Of a stretch of DNA of 64,000 nucleotides, positions 37,143 through 47,558 are shown one piece after another (position 1 is the stretch's first letter; each line of letters begins with the position of its first letter). The notes under the pieces were generated by a model, which did no database searches, had not been told where the DNA came from, and saw only the letters and a list, made by a program, of their open reading frames with translations. The stretch comes from Alphaproteobacteria bacterium. Its GTDB lineage: Bacteria > Pseudomonadota > Alphaproteobacteria > Rhizobiales > Devosiaceae. Both the position numbers and the translations under genes were made by a program. The stretch covers positions 124,001-188,000 of the forward strand of contig JAHJWO010000054.1 in NCBI GenBank assembly GCA_018828145.1, read 5' to 3'.

Positions 37143-38552
37143 ATGACCACCGGAGCTGACCTCCTCAAGCGCATCAAAGACGAGAACATCAAGTATCTCG
37201 ACCTGCGCTTCACCGACCCGCGCGGCAAGCTGCAGCACGTCACGCTCGACGTCTCGATCGTCGATGAAGACCTGTTCGAAGAAGGCACCATGTTCGACGG
37301 TTCCTCGATCGGTGGCTGGAAGGCCATCAACGAGTCCGACATGGTGCTGATGCCCGATCCGAATTCGCACTATATCGACCCCTTCTTCGGCGCTTCGACG
37401 CTGGTCGTGAACTGCGACATTCTCGAGCCCCTCACCTACCAGCCCTATAGCCGCGACCCGCGCACCACGGCCAAGAAGGCCGAGGCTTTCCTCAAGGCTT
37501 CGGGCATCGGCGACACCGTCGTGTTCGGCGCCGAGCCGGAATTCTTCATGTTCGACGACGTGCGGTATTCCAATACCCCGTTCAAGGTCGGCTTCGAAGT
37601 CGACCATCCCGAACTGCCGTCCAACAACGACACCGCCTATGAAGCCGGCAACAACGGCCACCATATCGGTCTCAAGAAGGGCTACTTCCCCGTGCCGCCG
37701 CTGGACAGCGCGCAGGACATCCGCGGTGAAATGCTCGCTGCCATGGCCGAAATGGGCGTGGTTGTCGAAAAGCACCACCACGAAGTGGCCTCGGCCCAGC
37801 ATGAACTCGGCATCAAGTTCGCGCCGATGATCAAGGCTGCCGATGACGTGCAGATCTACAAGTATGTCATCCACCAGGTCGCCAATGCCTATGGCAAGAC
37901 CGTGACCTTCATGCCGAAGCCGATTTTCGGCGACAACGGCTCCGGCATGCACTGCCACCAGTCGATCTGGAAGGACGGCAAGCCGCTCTTCGCTGGTGAC
38001 CAGTATGCCGGCCTCTCCATGGAAGCGCTGTACTACATCGGCGGCATCATCAAGCATGCCAAGGCCATCAACGCCTTCACCAACCCGACCACCAACAGCT
38101 ACAAGCGCCTGGTGCCCGGCTTCGAAGCCCCGGTCCTGCTGGCCTATTCGGCCCGCAACCGTTCCGCTTCCTGCCGTATCCCCTTCGGCCAGTCGCCGAA
38201 GTCCAAGCGCATCGAGATCCGCTTCCCCGATCCGCTGGCCAACCCCTACCTGGCCTTCTCGGCCATGCTCATGGCCGGCCTTGATGGCATCAAGAACAAG
38301 ATCCACCCCGGCGACCCGATGGACAAGGATCTCTACGAACTGCCGCGTCAGGAACTGATGCAGATCCCGCACGTCTGCGGCTCGCTGCGCGAAGCCCTGG
38401 GCGCCCTGGAAGCCGACCACGAATTCCTGCTGGCCGGTGGCGTCTTCGACAAGGACCAGATCGACAGCTATATCGAGCTGAAGATGACCGAAGTGGTGAA
38501 GTTCGAGCAGACCCCGCACCCGGTCGAATACGAGATGTACTACTCGGCCTAA
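37143..38552 (+). CDS. glnA: Glutamine synthetase type I
   Basis: Makes glutamine from glutamate, ammonia and ATP; dodecameric cytosolic enzyme, 469 residues. Signature stretches are [22 protein letters not shown] near residue 48, the ATP-site [15 protein letters not shown], and [18 protein letters not shown]. The adenylylation site is the tyrosine in DKDLYELP near residue 398, so activity is likely switched by GlnE in response to the P-II protein encoded just upstream. An AGGGGA ribosome-binding site precedes the ATG. The two genes share the sigma-54 promoter. Confidence 0.98.
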   Translation: MTTGADLLKRIKDENIKYLDLRFTDPRGKLQHVTLDVSIVDEDLFEEGTMFDGSSIGGWKAINESDMVLMPDPNSHYIDPFFGASTLVVNCDILEPLTYQPYSRDPRTTAKKAEAFLKASGIGDTVVFGAEPEFFMFDDVRYSNTPFKVGFEVDHPELPSNNDTAYEAGNNGHHIGLKKGYFPVPPLDSAQDIRGEMLAAMAEMGVVVEKHHHEVASAQHELGIKFAPMIKAADDVQIYKYVIHQVANAYGKTVTFMPKPIFGDNGSGMHCHQSIWKDGKPLFAGDQYAGLSMEALYYIGGIIKHAKAINAFTNPTTNSYKRLVPGFEAPVLLAYSARNRSASCRIPFGQSPKSKRIEIRFPDPLANPYLAFSAMLMAGLDGIKNKIHPGDPMDKDLYELPRQELMQIPHVCGSLREALGALEADHEFLLAGGVFDKDQIDSYIELKMTEVVKFEQTPHPVEYEMYYSA

Positions 38553-38572
38553 GCCCAGTAGCCAGCCTAGCG

Positions 38573-38598
38573 AAAGGGCCCCGAAGGGGCCCTTTTTT
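38573..38598 (+). terminator. Rho-independent terminator after glnA
   Basis: A 10-bp stem AAAGGGCCCC/GGGGCCCTTT with a three-base loop, followed by a T-run, 20 bases past the glnA stop. Confidence 0.92.
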
Positions 38599-39280
38599 AT
38601 TCCGGCGGCGCTTCCGCCTCGATCTGCGCCGAGAACGAACCAGGCGGCTCCACCAGCATTCGCTCCAGGTCCTTGGCATCGTGCTCGACGATGAACTGCA
38701 CGGCAAAGCCGACATCGAGCCGGCGCACCACCCGCCCCACCAGCGCGCCAATGGCCAGCGGCGTGCCCTTGCCGGGCAGGATGGCGGCGGAAACGGCAGC
38801 GCCCGAGCGGGATATGTCGATCACAAAGCAACTGTGCCGGCTGCCATCGCCCATCGTCATGACCGATCGGGGATTGCGCGGCATGAAGCGGGGAAACTCC
38901 CGCTTGTCGGGAATGTGTGCGTGCAGGTTGCTGCGCTTCCAGCGGATCTTGGATGCCAACCTGTCGCGTCCGTCATCATCGAGCAGGATCTCGACCACGA
39001 ACCCGGTCGGCAGCTCGCGCTCCACGCGGGTGCGCAGGATGCCGAAGTCGTGGAAGTGAATGATGACGATCTCGTCTTCATGCGCAATCACCGGCGCGAT
39101 GATGACGGCCTGGGTCGGCGAGATGGAGCAAAGGCGGCAGGAATAGACCGGAACGCCCTCGTCGCCGTCACTGTGGCGTCCCGACAGGGCATAGCACCCG
39201 GTCAGTGCGCCGATGAACCGGACATCATCGGACCGTCTTGCTCTGCCGGCGAAAGCAGACTGCTGCACTGCTGAAGTCAT
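38597..39280 (-). CDS. PilZ-domain protein, first of two paralogues
   Basis: 227 residues. The C-terminal PilZ domain (about residues 125-205) shows the c-di-GMP binding signature: the arginine pair in KREFPRF (RxxxR) and the DISRSGAAVS motif (D-x-S-x-x-G). The N-terminal half (DDVRFIGALTGCYALSG..., VYSCRLCSISPTQAVIIAP) resembles a second, degenerate PilZ-like domain. No output domain is seen, so it probably signals by binding a partner. It is clearly related to the gene at 40077. ATG at 39280 lacks a strong ribosome-binding site. Confidence 0.87.
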   Translation of the reverse strand: MTSAVQQSAFAGRARRSDDVRFIGALTGCYALSGRHSDGDEGVPVYSCRLCSISPTQAVIIAPVIAHEDEIVIIHFHDFGILRTRVERELPTGFVVEILLDDDGRDRLASKIRWKRSNLHAHIPDKREFPRFMPRNPRSVMTMGDGSRHSCFVIDISRSGAAVSAAILPGKGTPLAIGALVGRVVRRLDVGFAVQFIVEHDAKDLERMLVEPPGSFSAQIEAEAPPE

Positions 39281-39340
39281 TTCGAACAATCCCGCAATAC
39301 TTGTGAGAAAGGCTACGCTCAACTGGTAAACAATTTCCAC

Positions 39341-39358
39341 ATTGGGAATAATACCAAT
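39341..39358. repeat. Inverted repeat in the PilZ-nucleotidyltransferase divergent gap
   Basis: ATTGG-N8-CCAAT lies in an AT-rich part of the 203-bp gap between the PilZ gene and the divergent nucleotidyltransferase. It could be a regulator site; short arms make it weak evidence. Confidence 0.3.
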
Positions 39359-39483
39359 AGTAACCGCATCTTCTCACCTGCTTGCTTGCAGGACGGGAGC
39401 AATATGTTCCTGTCACGAAGCTATGTCAGTTTCACCTCTGTGCGCTATACGAGGGCTCCGGGTTCTTGTGGTTGGAGACGGGC

Positions 39484-40113
39484 ATGGCCGGACGCTGGCG
39501 ACAGACAACCCCTGATGAACTTGCATGCTGGCTGGAGCATGTCCCTGTCCCCTGGGCCTTTGCTGGCGGCTGGGCCCTCGACCTCTGGGCCGGCCACACC
39601 AGCAGGACCCATTCCGACATCGAAATCACCTGCCTGCGCGGCGACCTCAAGGCGCTCGTCGACAGCCTGGCCGGCTTCGAGATCGTCGTAGCGCGCAACA
39701 AGCAGCTGTCGCACTGGCGGGCCGGCGCCATGCCCGAGCCGCCCTTCAGCCTCTGGCTGCGGCGACACGGCGAACTGCTATGGGATTTCGAAATCGTCAG
39801 CGAGGCCCATGCCGATGATGCCTGGCACTATCGCCGCGACGAGCGCATCAGCCGGCCGCTCGACCTTCTGTTCCGGCAGACCCCTTCGGGCCGGATGGTC
39901 ATCGCGCCCGAAATCCAGCTGCTCTACAAAGCGAAGGCGCCACGCGAGCGGGACATTGCGGACCTCCACCATTTCTGGCCGCAGCTCGACCCAGCGGCCC
40001 GCCACTGGCTGATGCAGGCGGTCGCCGTGGCACATCCGGAAGCCTTGCCGATGCTGGACGAGCTTGAGCGAAGTCGCTACCCGGCCGGAGGCGCCATCAG
40101 CACTTCGAGTTGA
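39484..40113 (+). CDS. Nucleotidyltransferase-fold protein, aminoglycoside-adenylyltransferase-like
   Basis: 209 residues. The N-terminal motif FAGGWALDLWAGHTSRTHSDIEI fits the nucleotidyltransferase pattern (GG then DxE) seen in the ANT(2'')-like family. GELLWDFEIVSEAHADDAWHYRRDERI and the later PEIQLLYKAKAPRERDIADL follow that family's layout. No resistance function can be claimed from sequence; many chromosomal members have unknown substrates. GGAG six bases before the ATG fixes the start. It lies between two PilZ paralogues on the opposite strand, and its 3' end overlaps the second by 37 bases. Confidence 0.8.
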   Translation: MAGRWRQTTPDELACWLEHVPVPWAFAGGWALDLWAGHTSRTHSDIEITCLRGDLKALVDSLAGFEIVVARNKQLSHWRAGAMPEPPFSLWLRRHGELLWDFEIVSEAHADDAWHYRRDERISRPLDLLFRQTPSGRMVIAPEIQLLYKAKAPRERDIADLHHFWPQLDPAARHWLMQAVAVAHPEALPMLDELERSRYPAGGAISTSS

Positions 40114-40724
40114 TCGAGCTCCTGCACCTGGATGAACTGCAGGGCAAAGCCGACCTCGAGATAGCGCACCACCCGGCCCACCAGCTTGCCGACCGCCATG
40201 GGCGTGCCAAGCTCGGGCCAGATATCGGCGGAAACCGCGATACCCGATTGCGACACGTCGATCACAAAACAGGGCATCTGCGTACCGTCGGCCAGGGTCA
40301 GCACGGTCCTGGGGTCGCGCGGCGGCACGCGCCGGTGCTCGCGCTTGTCCGGCACCTGCTCGTGCACCCGCTTCTTCTGCCAGATGATCTTGCCACCCAG
40401 CTTGTTGCGCTCGGCGTCGGAGAGCATCAGGTCGAGCACGAAGCCGGAGGGAAGCCGGCGGCCGATCTTGCCACGCAACATGCCGAACTCGTCGAAATGG
40501 GTCGCGACGGTCTCGCCCTCGCTCCCCACGACCGGGCCGACGACCACGCATTGCCGCGTGGAGATGGGACAGAGCCGGCAGGCATAGACGGCCACCTTGC
40601 CGCCCGTCCCTTCCCGGCGGTCCGCAAGCGCATAGCGACCGGCCACGGCGCCGATGAAGCGGACGTCATGCCAGTCGAAATGCGATCGCTGCGGCGCAGC
40701 GCCGTTCTCAGTGTTTTGAAACAT
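40077..40724 (-). CDS. PilZ-domain protein, second of two paralogues
   Basis: 215 residues, alignable along the whole length with the protein at 38597 (shared DVRFIGA, VY-x-CRLC, PDKRE and LVGRVVR-x-L-x-VGFA-x-QFI blocks). The c-di-GMP motif residues are KREHRRVP and DVSQSGIAVSA, both intact. The N-terminal half again looks like a degenerate PilZ-like domain. The 3' end overlaps the converging nucleotidyltransferase by 37 bases. The pair probably arose by tandem duplication, with the nucleotidyltransferase inserted between (inference). Confidence 0.87.
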   Translation of the reverse strand: MFQNTENGAAPQRSHFDWHDVRFIGAVAGRYALADRREGTGGKVAVYACRLCPISTRQCVVVGPVVGSEGETVATHFDEFGMLRGKIGRRLPSGFVLDLMLSDAERNKLGGKIIWQKKRVHEQVPDKREHRRVPPRDPRTVLTLADGTQMPCFVIDVSQSGIAVSADIWPELGTPMAVGKLVGRVVRYLEVGFALQFIQVQELDQLEVLMAPPAG

Positions 40725-40898
40725 GGGGTTCCCGATCCCAAGTTTACGTGTCCCATCGCACGACTAGCCGACAGTCGTTAAGGACTTCTCCCAATTGCCC
40801 CGCAGAAACCCCCGTTCGCCTTGCTGTTGCAACATCAACTATTTGCAGAGTTAATTTGCCATTGCAGGACAATGCGCAACTTGAGCCACCCTTTGCAG

Positions 40899-42419
40899 TC
40901 AGGACGCCTCCCGTGCCATGGCCGCAAAGTGTAGCTCGGGGCCATCCACTTCGGTGAGCCGCCGGTTTTCGATCAGCAGGAACCGGTTGCCCAGCCCGCG
41001 CACGAAGCTGCGGTCATGCGAGACCAGTATGCAGGTCACCCCATGCGCCAGGATTTCCGCCTCCAGCCGTTCCTGTCCGGGAATGTCGACATGGTTGGTG
41101 GGCTCGTCCAGCAGGTAGAAATTGGGCTCCAGCAGCCTGATCGCCAACAGGCCCAGCCGCGCCCGCTGGCCGAAGGAGAGTTCGGCGATCGGCCGCTCCT
41201 GCGCCTCCACGGCAAATCCCGCGGCCGCCAGCAGGCTCTTGCTGCGCTGGTCGCCCTGGTCGAAGCGCCCGGTAATATAGCCGAGCGGGGATTCCCGCGG
41301 CGGCAGGAAGCTCATCGCTTGGTCGACATAGCCGGGAACGATCTGCGGGCTGACGCGGATGCCCGGAGTTTCGCGCCCGGTCATGGCCCGGTGCAGCAGG
41401 CCGACAAACTGCGACTTGCCGGTGCCGTTGCGCCCCAGGATCACCAGGCGGTCACCCTGGAAGATGTGCAGCTTGTCGAGGCGGAACAGCTTGTCGCCGG
41501 GCGGACTGGTCACGTCGAGGTTTTCGATGGCCAGCATCACGCGGGCCTGTGCCCCGCTATTGCCCAGCCTTATATCGCCGCTGCGCTCCTTGTGCAGCGA
41601 CAGTGCCGCGCTCTCGATCTTCTCGGCCCGTTCGCGCAGGTATTTCGACTTGACGGTCAACAGGTCGCTGCCCGAATTGATGCCGATATTGGTCAGCTTG
41701 GCAGCCTGCTTGCGCAAGCGGCTGACCTCCTTGAGGTCGCGCTCGCGCTTGGCCTGCGCCGCCTCGTCCGCCTCGGCCATGGCCACCCGCGCGCGGCTGT
41801 AAGGCAGGGCAAACACATGCGACTCGTCGGGCCGCAGGAACAATGTGCGGTTGGTGGTGGCGTCGAGGAACTGCCGGTCGTGACTGGCAATGATCACCGG
41901 GATGTTGCGGGCCGCCTGGTTGATCCAGGCCTCGAGCTGGAACAGCTTGCCCAAGTCGAGATGGTTGGTCGGCTCGTCGAGCAGCAGCGCATCCGGCTGC
42001 AGCACCCAGCAGCGCGCGATCAGCGCAATGCGCTGCCAGCCGCCGCTGAGTTCGCTGAGGCGGCGATGCCGCATCGCCTCGGGGGTCTCGAACTCGTCCA
42101 GCACGACATCGACCCGCCAGCTGTCGCTGTCGCGATCCATCGGCGGCAGGGCGTCGAGCACCGCCTCATACAGCGTCGTCCCCATCATCGCGGCAGGCAT
42201 GTCCTGTTCGACATAGCCCACGGTCAGCCCCCGCGAGCGCACTATGTCGCCCGAGGTCAGCTCGCCCTGCCCGGCCATGGCGCGGAGCAGCGTGGTCTTG
42301 CCGCGCCCATTGCCGGCGACGAGGCCGACGCGGTCGCCATCGCTGATGACGAGGTTGAGATTGGAAAAGAGAGTGTCGGTGGCCACCAGGCCGGCATTGC
42401 GGAGGCTGATCGAGCCCAT
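40899..42419 (-). CDS. ABC-F family ATPase
   Basis: 506-residue soluble protein with two ABC cassettes and no membrane domain. The first has Walker A GNGRGKTT, signature LSGGWQ and Walker B ALLLDEPTNHLD. The second has GRNGTGKSQ, LSFGQRARLG and FYLLDEPTNHVD. A charged linker of about 80 residues between them (EADEAAQAKRERDLKEVSRLRK) corresponds to the P-site tRNA-interaction motif region. ABC-F proteins act on the ribosome; some relieve stalled translation and some give antibiotic protection. Which applies here is not clear. A short upstream ORF with a good ribosome-binding site may regulate it. Confidence 0.92.
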   Translation of the reverse strand: MGSISLRNAGLVATDTLFSNLNLVISDGDRVGLVAGNGRGKTTLLRAMAGQGELTSGDIVRSRGLTVGYVEQDMPAAMMGTTLYEAVLDALPPMDRDSDSWRVDVVLDEFETPEAMRHRRLSELSGGWQRIALIARCWVLQPDALLLDEPTNHLDLGKLFQLEAWINQAARNIPVIIASHDRQFLDATTNRTLFLRPDESHVFALPYSRARVAMAEADEAAQAKRERDLKEVSRLRKQAAKLTNIGINSGSDLLTVKSKYLRERAEKIESAALSLHKERSGDIRLGNSGAQARVMLAIENLDVTSPPGDKLFRLDKLHIFQGDRLVILGRNGTGKSQFVGLLHRAMTGRETPGIRVSPQIVPGYVDQAMSFLPPRESPLGYITGRFDQGDQRSKSLLAAAGFAVEAQERPIAELSFGQRARLGLLAIRLLEPNFYLLDEPTNHVDIPGQERLEAEILAHGVTCILVSHDRSFVRGLGNRFLLIENRRLTEVDGPELHFAAMAREAS

Positions 42420-42544
42420 TTTTGTCTCACTGGATGCGGCGCATCATCAATTGCGCCATTGCCGTCAGGAGGCGGTCAGAGACCGCCACGAAGGGCAAAC
42501 CAGAATGGGAGAGACAGAAAGGGAAGCGTCCGTACCAGTACCGG

Positions 42545-42613
42545 TCAGCCCTGCAGCTTGAGCCACAGGGCCTGAACAGGGCCACGGGAGCGGTGCGTGA
42601 ACAGCAATGTCAT
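42545..42613 (-). CDS. Possible 22-residue leader peptide upstream of ABC-F
   Basis: A short ORF beginning MTLLFTHRSRGPVQALWLKL, ending two residues later, with a GGAGG ribosome-binding site five bases before its ATG. It stops 125 bases before the ABC-F start, and a stable hairpin lies in between. Short ORFs in this position regulate some ABC-F genes by ribosome stalling. That role here is inference; the peptide is not recognised. Confidence 0.4.
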   Translation of the reverse strand: MTLLFTHRSRGPVQALWLKLQG

Positions 42614-42853
42614 CGGACCCTCCCTGATTGCTTGACGGCCTGTATCGATCATTAGCCGCGCCGGCACGGGAAATCAATCAGCGGACATCACAGGAAGTAG
42701 AACATGGTCGCGACCAGCGCGACGACCCCGGAACGTGGGGCGGTGAGCTTGGCCAGCCGGTACGCAATACCTGAAAACCCGGCATGCGGCCAAACACCGA
42801 AGACAATTGAGCCGGCAGGGACCGGATACGCAGAACTAGGATCCCGATCGGCT

Positions 42854-42887
42854 CGCATACGGCAACTCCAGACAAAAACCGTATGCG
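42854..42887. repeat. Inverted repeat, 9-bp arms
   Basis: CGCATACGG and CCGTATGCG separated by 16 bases, in a non-coding stretch downstream of the small exported-protein gene on the minus strand. It could be a weak terminator of that gene (T-run lies in the loop, not after the stem) or another RNA structure. Confidence 0.45.
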
Positions 42888-42987
42888 TCAGGTCTAACAG
42901 CCTGCGTTTAAGAAAGTGCTCCCAAGAAGCAAACGGAACGTAAACCGGGCGCCCGATCTTGGGACGATTTCGTTTCGGGGTCGCCGC

Positions 42988-43311
42988 TTAGCCGGCGGGA
43001 CGCAGCTGCTGACGGCCTTCGATGCGGCCCGTGCAGAAGTTGAAATCCAGCAGGTAGACCCAGCCATCGCGGGTCGCCCGCACCTGGATATTCTTCTCCA
43101 TCGCCACATTCAGCGCGATATTGCTATAGCCGCGGGCGGCGACCGCATCGCGGATCTGGCGGTCGGTCATGCAGGTGATGCGCTCGGGATGGAAATCCGA
43201 GGCCTCGTCGCCAAAGAAAATGCCGAAGCCGAACGATTGGGCCTGGGCCGGGATTGCCGTGCCCGTGCTGAGCAGCAGCGCGGTCAGCGCGGCAGCGATC
43301 CATCTGGTCAT
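42988..43311 (-). CDS. Small exported protein of unknown function
   Basis: 107 residues with a clear signal peptide (MTRWIAAALTALLLSTGTAIPAQA) and a mature part of about 83 residues containing two cysteines (RITCMTDRQIRDAVAA and DFNFCTGRIEGRQQL) that could form a disulfide in the periplasm. The segment IRDAVAARGYSNIALNVAMEKNIQVRAT-like region looks like a small alpha/beta fold. AAGGAGG five bases before the ATG fixes the start. It is divergent from parE. Not recognised as a named family. Confidence 0.75.
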   Translation of the reverse strand: MTRWIAAALTALLLSTGTAIPAQAQSFGFGIFFGDEASDFHPERITCMTDRQIRDAVAARGYSNIALNVAMEKNIQVRATRDGWVYLLDFNFCTGRIEGRQQLRPAG

Positions 43312-43507
43312 GAGTGCCTCCTTATGACGGTTCAATCGCACACCTTGGCGCATCGGGGTTGAACCGGGCCGCAACCACGCGTTCATCTTGCGTTCAGACT
43401 TGTGAAGAACTCGGGGCAGGCACGCCGGTTCCCTGCCCTGCGCATCGCTCGGCTGGGATATGCTAAAAGGCGGAATCGCCCGATTCGGGCGCAAAGACGG
43501 AATGTGC

Positions 43508-45520
43508 ATGTCGCAAGCAGAAGACCTTTTCGGCGCAGAACCTGAACGCCTGCCCACCGAAACGCCCAAGCCCGCGCCCAAGCCCGCGGCGGCCAATGCT
43601 GGCAGCTATTCGGCGGCGGATATTGAGGTGCTGGAAGGACTTGAGCCGGTCCGGCGCCGGCCGGGCATGTATATTGGCGGCACCGACGCCAATGCCCTGC
43701 ACCACCTGTTTGCCGAAGTCATCGACAATTCGATGGACGAGGCCATTGCCGGCCACGCCACCCGCATCGAGGTCCATATCGGCGCCGACGGTTACGTCAC
43801 GGTTACCGATAACGGCCGCGGCATCCCGGTCGAGCCGCATCCAAAAAACCCTGAATTATCAACGCTTGAGCTGGTCCTGACCAAGCTGCATGCCGGCGGC
43901 AAGTTCGACTCCAAGGCCTACGAAACCTCCGGCGGCCTGCACGGCGTCGGCGTCTCCGTGGTCAACGCACTCTCGGACGACATGACCGTCGAAGTCGCCC
44001 GCGACCAGGTCCTCTACCGCCAGAGCTATTCGCGCGGCATCCCCACCACCAAGGTCGAGATGGTCGGCCGGGTCAACAACCGCCGCGGCACCACCACCCG
44101 CTTCCATCCCGACCCGCAGATCTTTGGCGAGACAGCCCATTTCTCCGCGGCGCGCCTGTTCCGCATGACCCGCGCCAAGGCCTATCTCTTCGGCGGCGTC
44201 GAACTGCGCTGGAGCTGCGATGAGGCGCTGGTCACCGAGGATGCCCCCGCCAAGGCGGTGTTCCACTACCCCGATGGCCTCAAGGATTTCATGGCCGCCC
44301 GCATCGAGGGCGAAACACGTATCGTCGACGAACTCTTCGCCGGCAGCCACGGCAAGCCAGGCACGCATGGCGCCGTAGAATGGGCCATCGCCTGGACCCT
44401 GGGCGATGGCGGAGTCTCCTCCTACTGCAACACCGTGCCCACCCCGGACGGCGGCACGCATGAGGCGGGCCTGCGCACCGCCCTGCTGCGCGGCCTCAAG
44501 AACTACGCCGAGCTGACCAAGAACAAGAATGCCGCCATCCTGACCGCCGAGGACGTCTTCGCCCATTGCAGCGCCATGCTGTCGGTCTTCGTGCGTGAGC
44601 CCGAATTCGTCGGCCAGACCAAGGACAAGCTGGCTTCCGGCGAGGCAACGCGCATCGTCGACAATGCCCTGCGCGACGCCTTCGACCACTGGCTCGCCGC
44701 TTCGCCCAACCAGGCCGGCAAGCTTATGGACTGGGCTATCGAGCGCGCCGAGGAGCGGCTGCGCCGGCGCAAGGAAAAAGAGATCGACCGCGCCAGTGCG
44801 ACGCGCAAGCTGCGCCTGCCCGGCAAGCTGGCCGACTGCACGCAGACTGCCGCCCAGGGCGCCGAACTCTTCATCGTCGAAGGCGACTCGGCCGGCGGCA
44901 GCGCCAAGCAGGCCCGCAACCGCGCCAGCCAGGCCGTGCTGCCCCTGCGCGGCAAGATCCTCAATGTGGCCGGGGCGAGCCGCGAGAAGATGGCCGCTAG
45001 CCAGCTGATCTCGGACCTCATCCAGGCCCTGGGCTGCGGCACCCGCGACCGCTATCGCGAGGAAGACCTGCGATATGACAAGATCATCGTGATGACCGAT
45101 GCTGACGTCGATGGCGCCCATATCGCCGCGCTGCTCATCACCTTCTTCTTCCAGGAGATGCCCAAGCTGATCGATGGCGGCCACCTCTTCCTGGCGCTGC
45201 CGCCGCTCTATCGCATCAGCCAGGGCGGCAAGACGCTCTACGCCCGCGACGACGCCCACAAGGAAGAACTGATGGCCACCGAGTTCACCGGCAAGGGCAA
45301 GGTGGACATGACCCGCTTCAAGGGCCTTGGCGAGATGCCGTTCGCACATCTGCGCGAGACGACCATGTCGCCCAAGTCGCGCACGCTGCTGCAGGTCAAG
45401 ATCCGTGACGACCTCGAAGCCACCCGGATCAGCGTCGACCGGCTGATGGGCACCAAGCCCGAAGCGCGCTTCGACTTTATCCAGGAGAATGCCGCCTTCG
45501 TGACCGATCTCGACATCTAG
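43508..45520 (+). CDS. parE: DNA topoisomerase IV subunit B
   Basis: ATPase subunit of topoisomerase IV, which separates linked daughter chromosomes; 670 residues. The GHKL ATPase domain has VIDNSMDEAIAGHA near residue 75 and VTDNGRGIPVEPHPK near 100. The Toprim domain has FIVEGDSAGGSAKQARNR and MTDADVDGAHIAALL. Length and lack of the GyrB insert support ParE over GyrB. The start is taken as ATG at 43508; an ATG at 43502 is equally possible and adds two residues. Confidence 0.95.
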   Translation: MSQAEDLFGAEPERLPTETPKPAPKPAAANAGSYSAADIEVLEGLEPVRRRPGMYIGGTDANALHHLFAEVIDNSMDEAIAGHATRIEVHIGADGYVTVTDNGRGIPVEPHPKNPELSTLELVLTKLHAGGKFDSKAYETSGGLHGVGVSVVNALSDDMTVEVARDQVLYRQSYSRGIPTTKVEMVGRVNNRRGTTTRFHPDPQIFGETAHFSAARLFRMTRAKAYLFGGVELRWSCDEALVTEDAPAKAVFHYPDGLKDFMAARIEGETRIVDELFAGSHGKPGTHGAVEWAIAWTLGDGGVSSYCNTVPTPDGGTHEAGLRTALLRGLKNYAELTKNKNAAILTAEDVFAHCSAMLSVFVREPEFVGQTKDKLASGEATRIVDNALRDAFDHWLAASPNQAGKLMDWAIERAEERLRRRKEKEIDRASATRKLRLPGKLADCTQTAAQGAELFIVEGDSAGGSAKQARNRASQAVLPLRGKILNVAGASREKMAASQLISDLIQALGCGTRDRYREEDLRYDKIIVMTDADVDGAHIAALLITFFFQEMPKLIDGGHLFLALPPLYRISQGGKTLYARDDAHKEELMATEFTGKGKVDMTRFKGLGEMPFAHLRETTMSPKSRTLLQVKIRDDLEATRISVDRLMGTKPEARFDFIQENAAFVTDLDI

Positions 45521-45846
45521 CCCGGTCGCTCACCCAGCAAATGCACACTTGCCGATCAGCGCCAATTAAGACTAACGACCTCAAAGCCGTTGACAGACAA
45601 GGCCTTTGCGCTATGGTCCGCGCCGCTAGAGCATTTCTGGCTTGACGGCTGGTTTGTTTGGACACAGTTCGCCTTTGCTCGATGTGCCTCAGGGCCACTC
45701 CGTCGTTTCTTGCAGTTTCTGCAACCGTCCGGTGGCCGCCCCAGTTGTGGATGCGTTCGCGTACCGACCTATCGGTCCACTGCTGAAGACCCCGGTGCAC
45801 CGTCCGAATGTCTCGGACCGGACCTGGCCCCGGGCCACATTTCTGA
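45521..45846. other. 326-bp gap with long leader of the DEAD-box helicase
   Basis: No protein gene is supported here. A promoter at 45590-45617 would give a leader of about 220 nt before the helicase start. Several G/C-rich segments could fold. RNA helicase genes often have long regulatory leaders; a small RNA is another possibility. Confidence 0.5.
45590..45617 (+). promoter_or_regulatory. Sigma-70 promoter of the DEAD-box helicase
   Basis: TTGACA (45590-45595) and TATGGT (45612-45617) with a 16-bp spacer. The -35 is perfect and the -10 has four of six consensus bases. Confidence 0.6.
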
Positions 45847-47415
<1,569 letters not shown>

Positions 47416-47558
47416 ACACTTCGATTTTACTGTGCACGGCAACGGTTTGTTGCGTCGTGGCGGTTGTATTCATTGCTAGGGCAGCTGTACTTATCAGCGA
47501 GGGATTCGGTGCGTCCGGCTGGATGCACCGAGGCAGGTAGCGGCGCGCGAGGGAAGCA

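Larger units (their letters stand above)
42420..42987. other. 568-bp gap upstream of the ABC-F gene
   Basis: It holds the possible leader ORF, a 7-bp-arm hairpin (GGCGGTC-AGA-GACCGCC, 42471-42487) between leader and ABC-F start, and a 9-bp-arm inverted repeat at 42854-42887. Open frames in 42690-42950 have no ribosome-binding site or recognisable product and are not called. Confidence 0.5.

Noticed and set aside
37140..38831. 563-codon minus-strand open frame opposite glnA
   Set aside because: Antisense to glutamine synthetase, which is certain; product is a shadow.
42704..42943. 79-codon plus-strand frame in the gap upstream of ABC-F
   Set aside because: No ribosome-binding site, unusual composition, no recognisable features.
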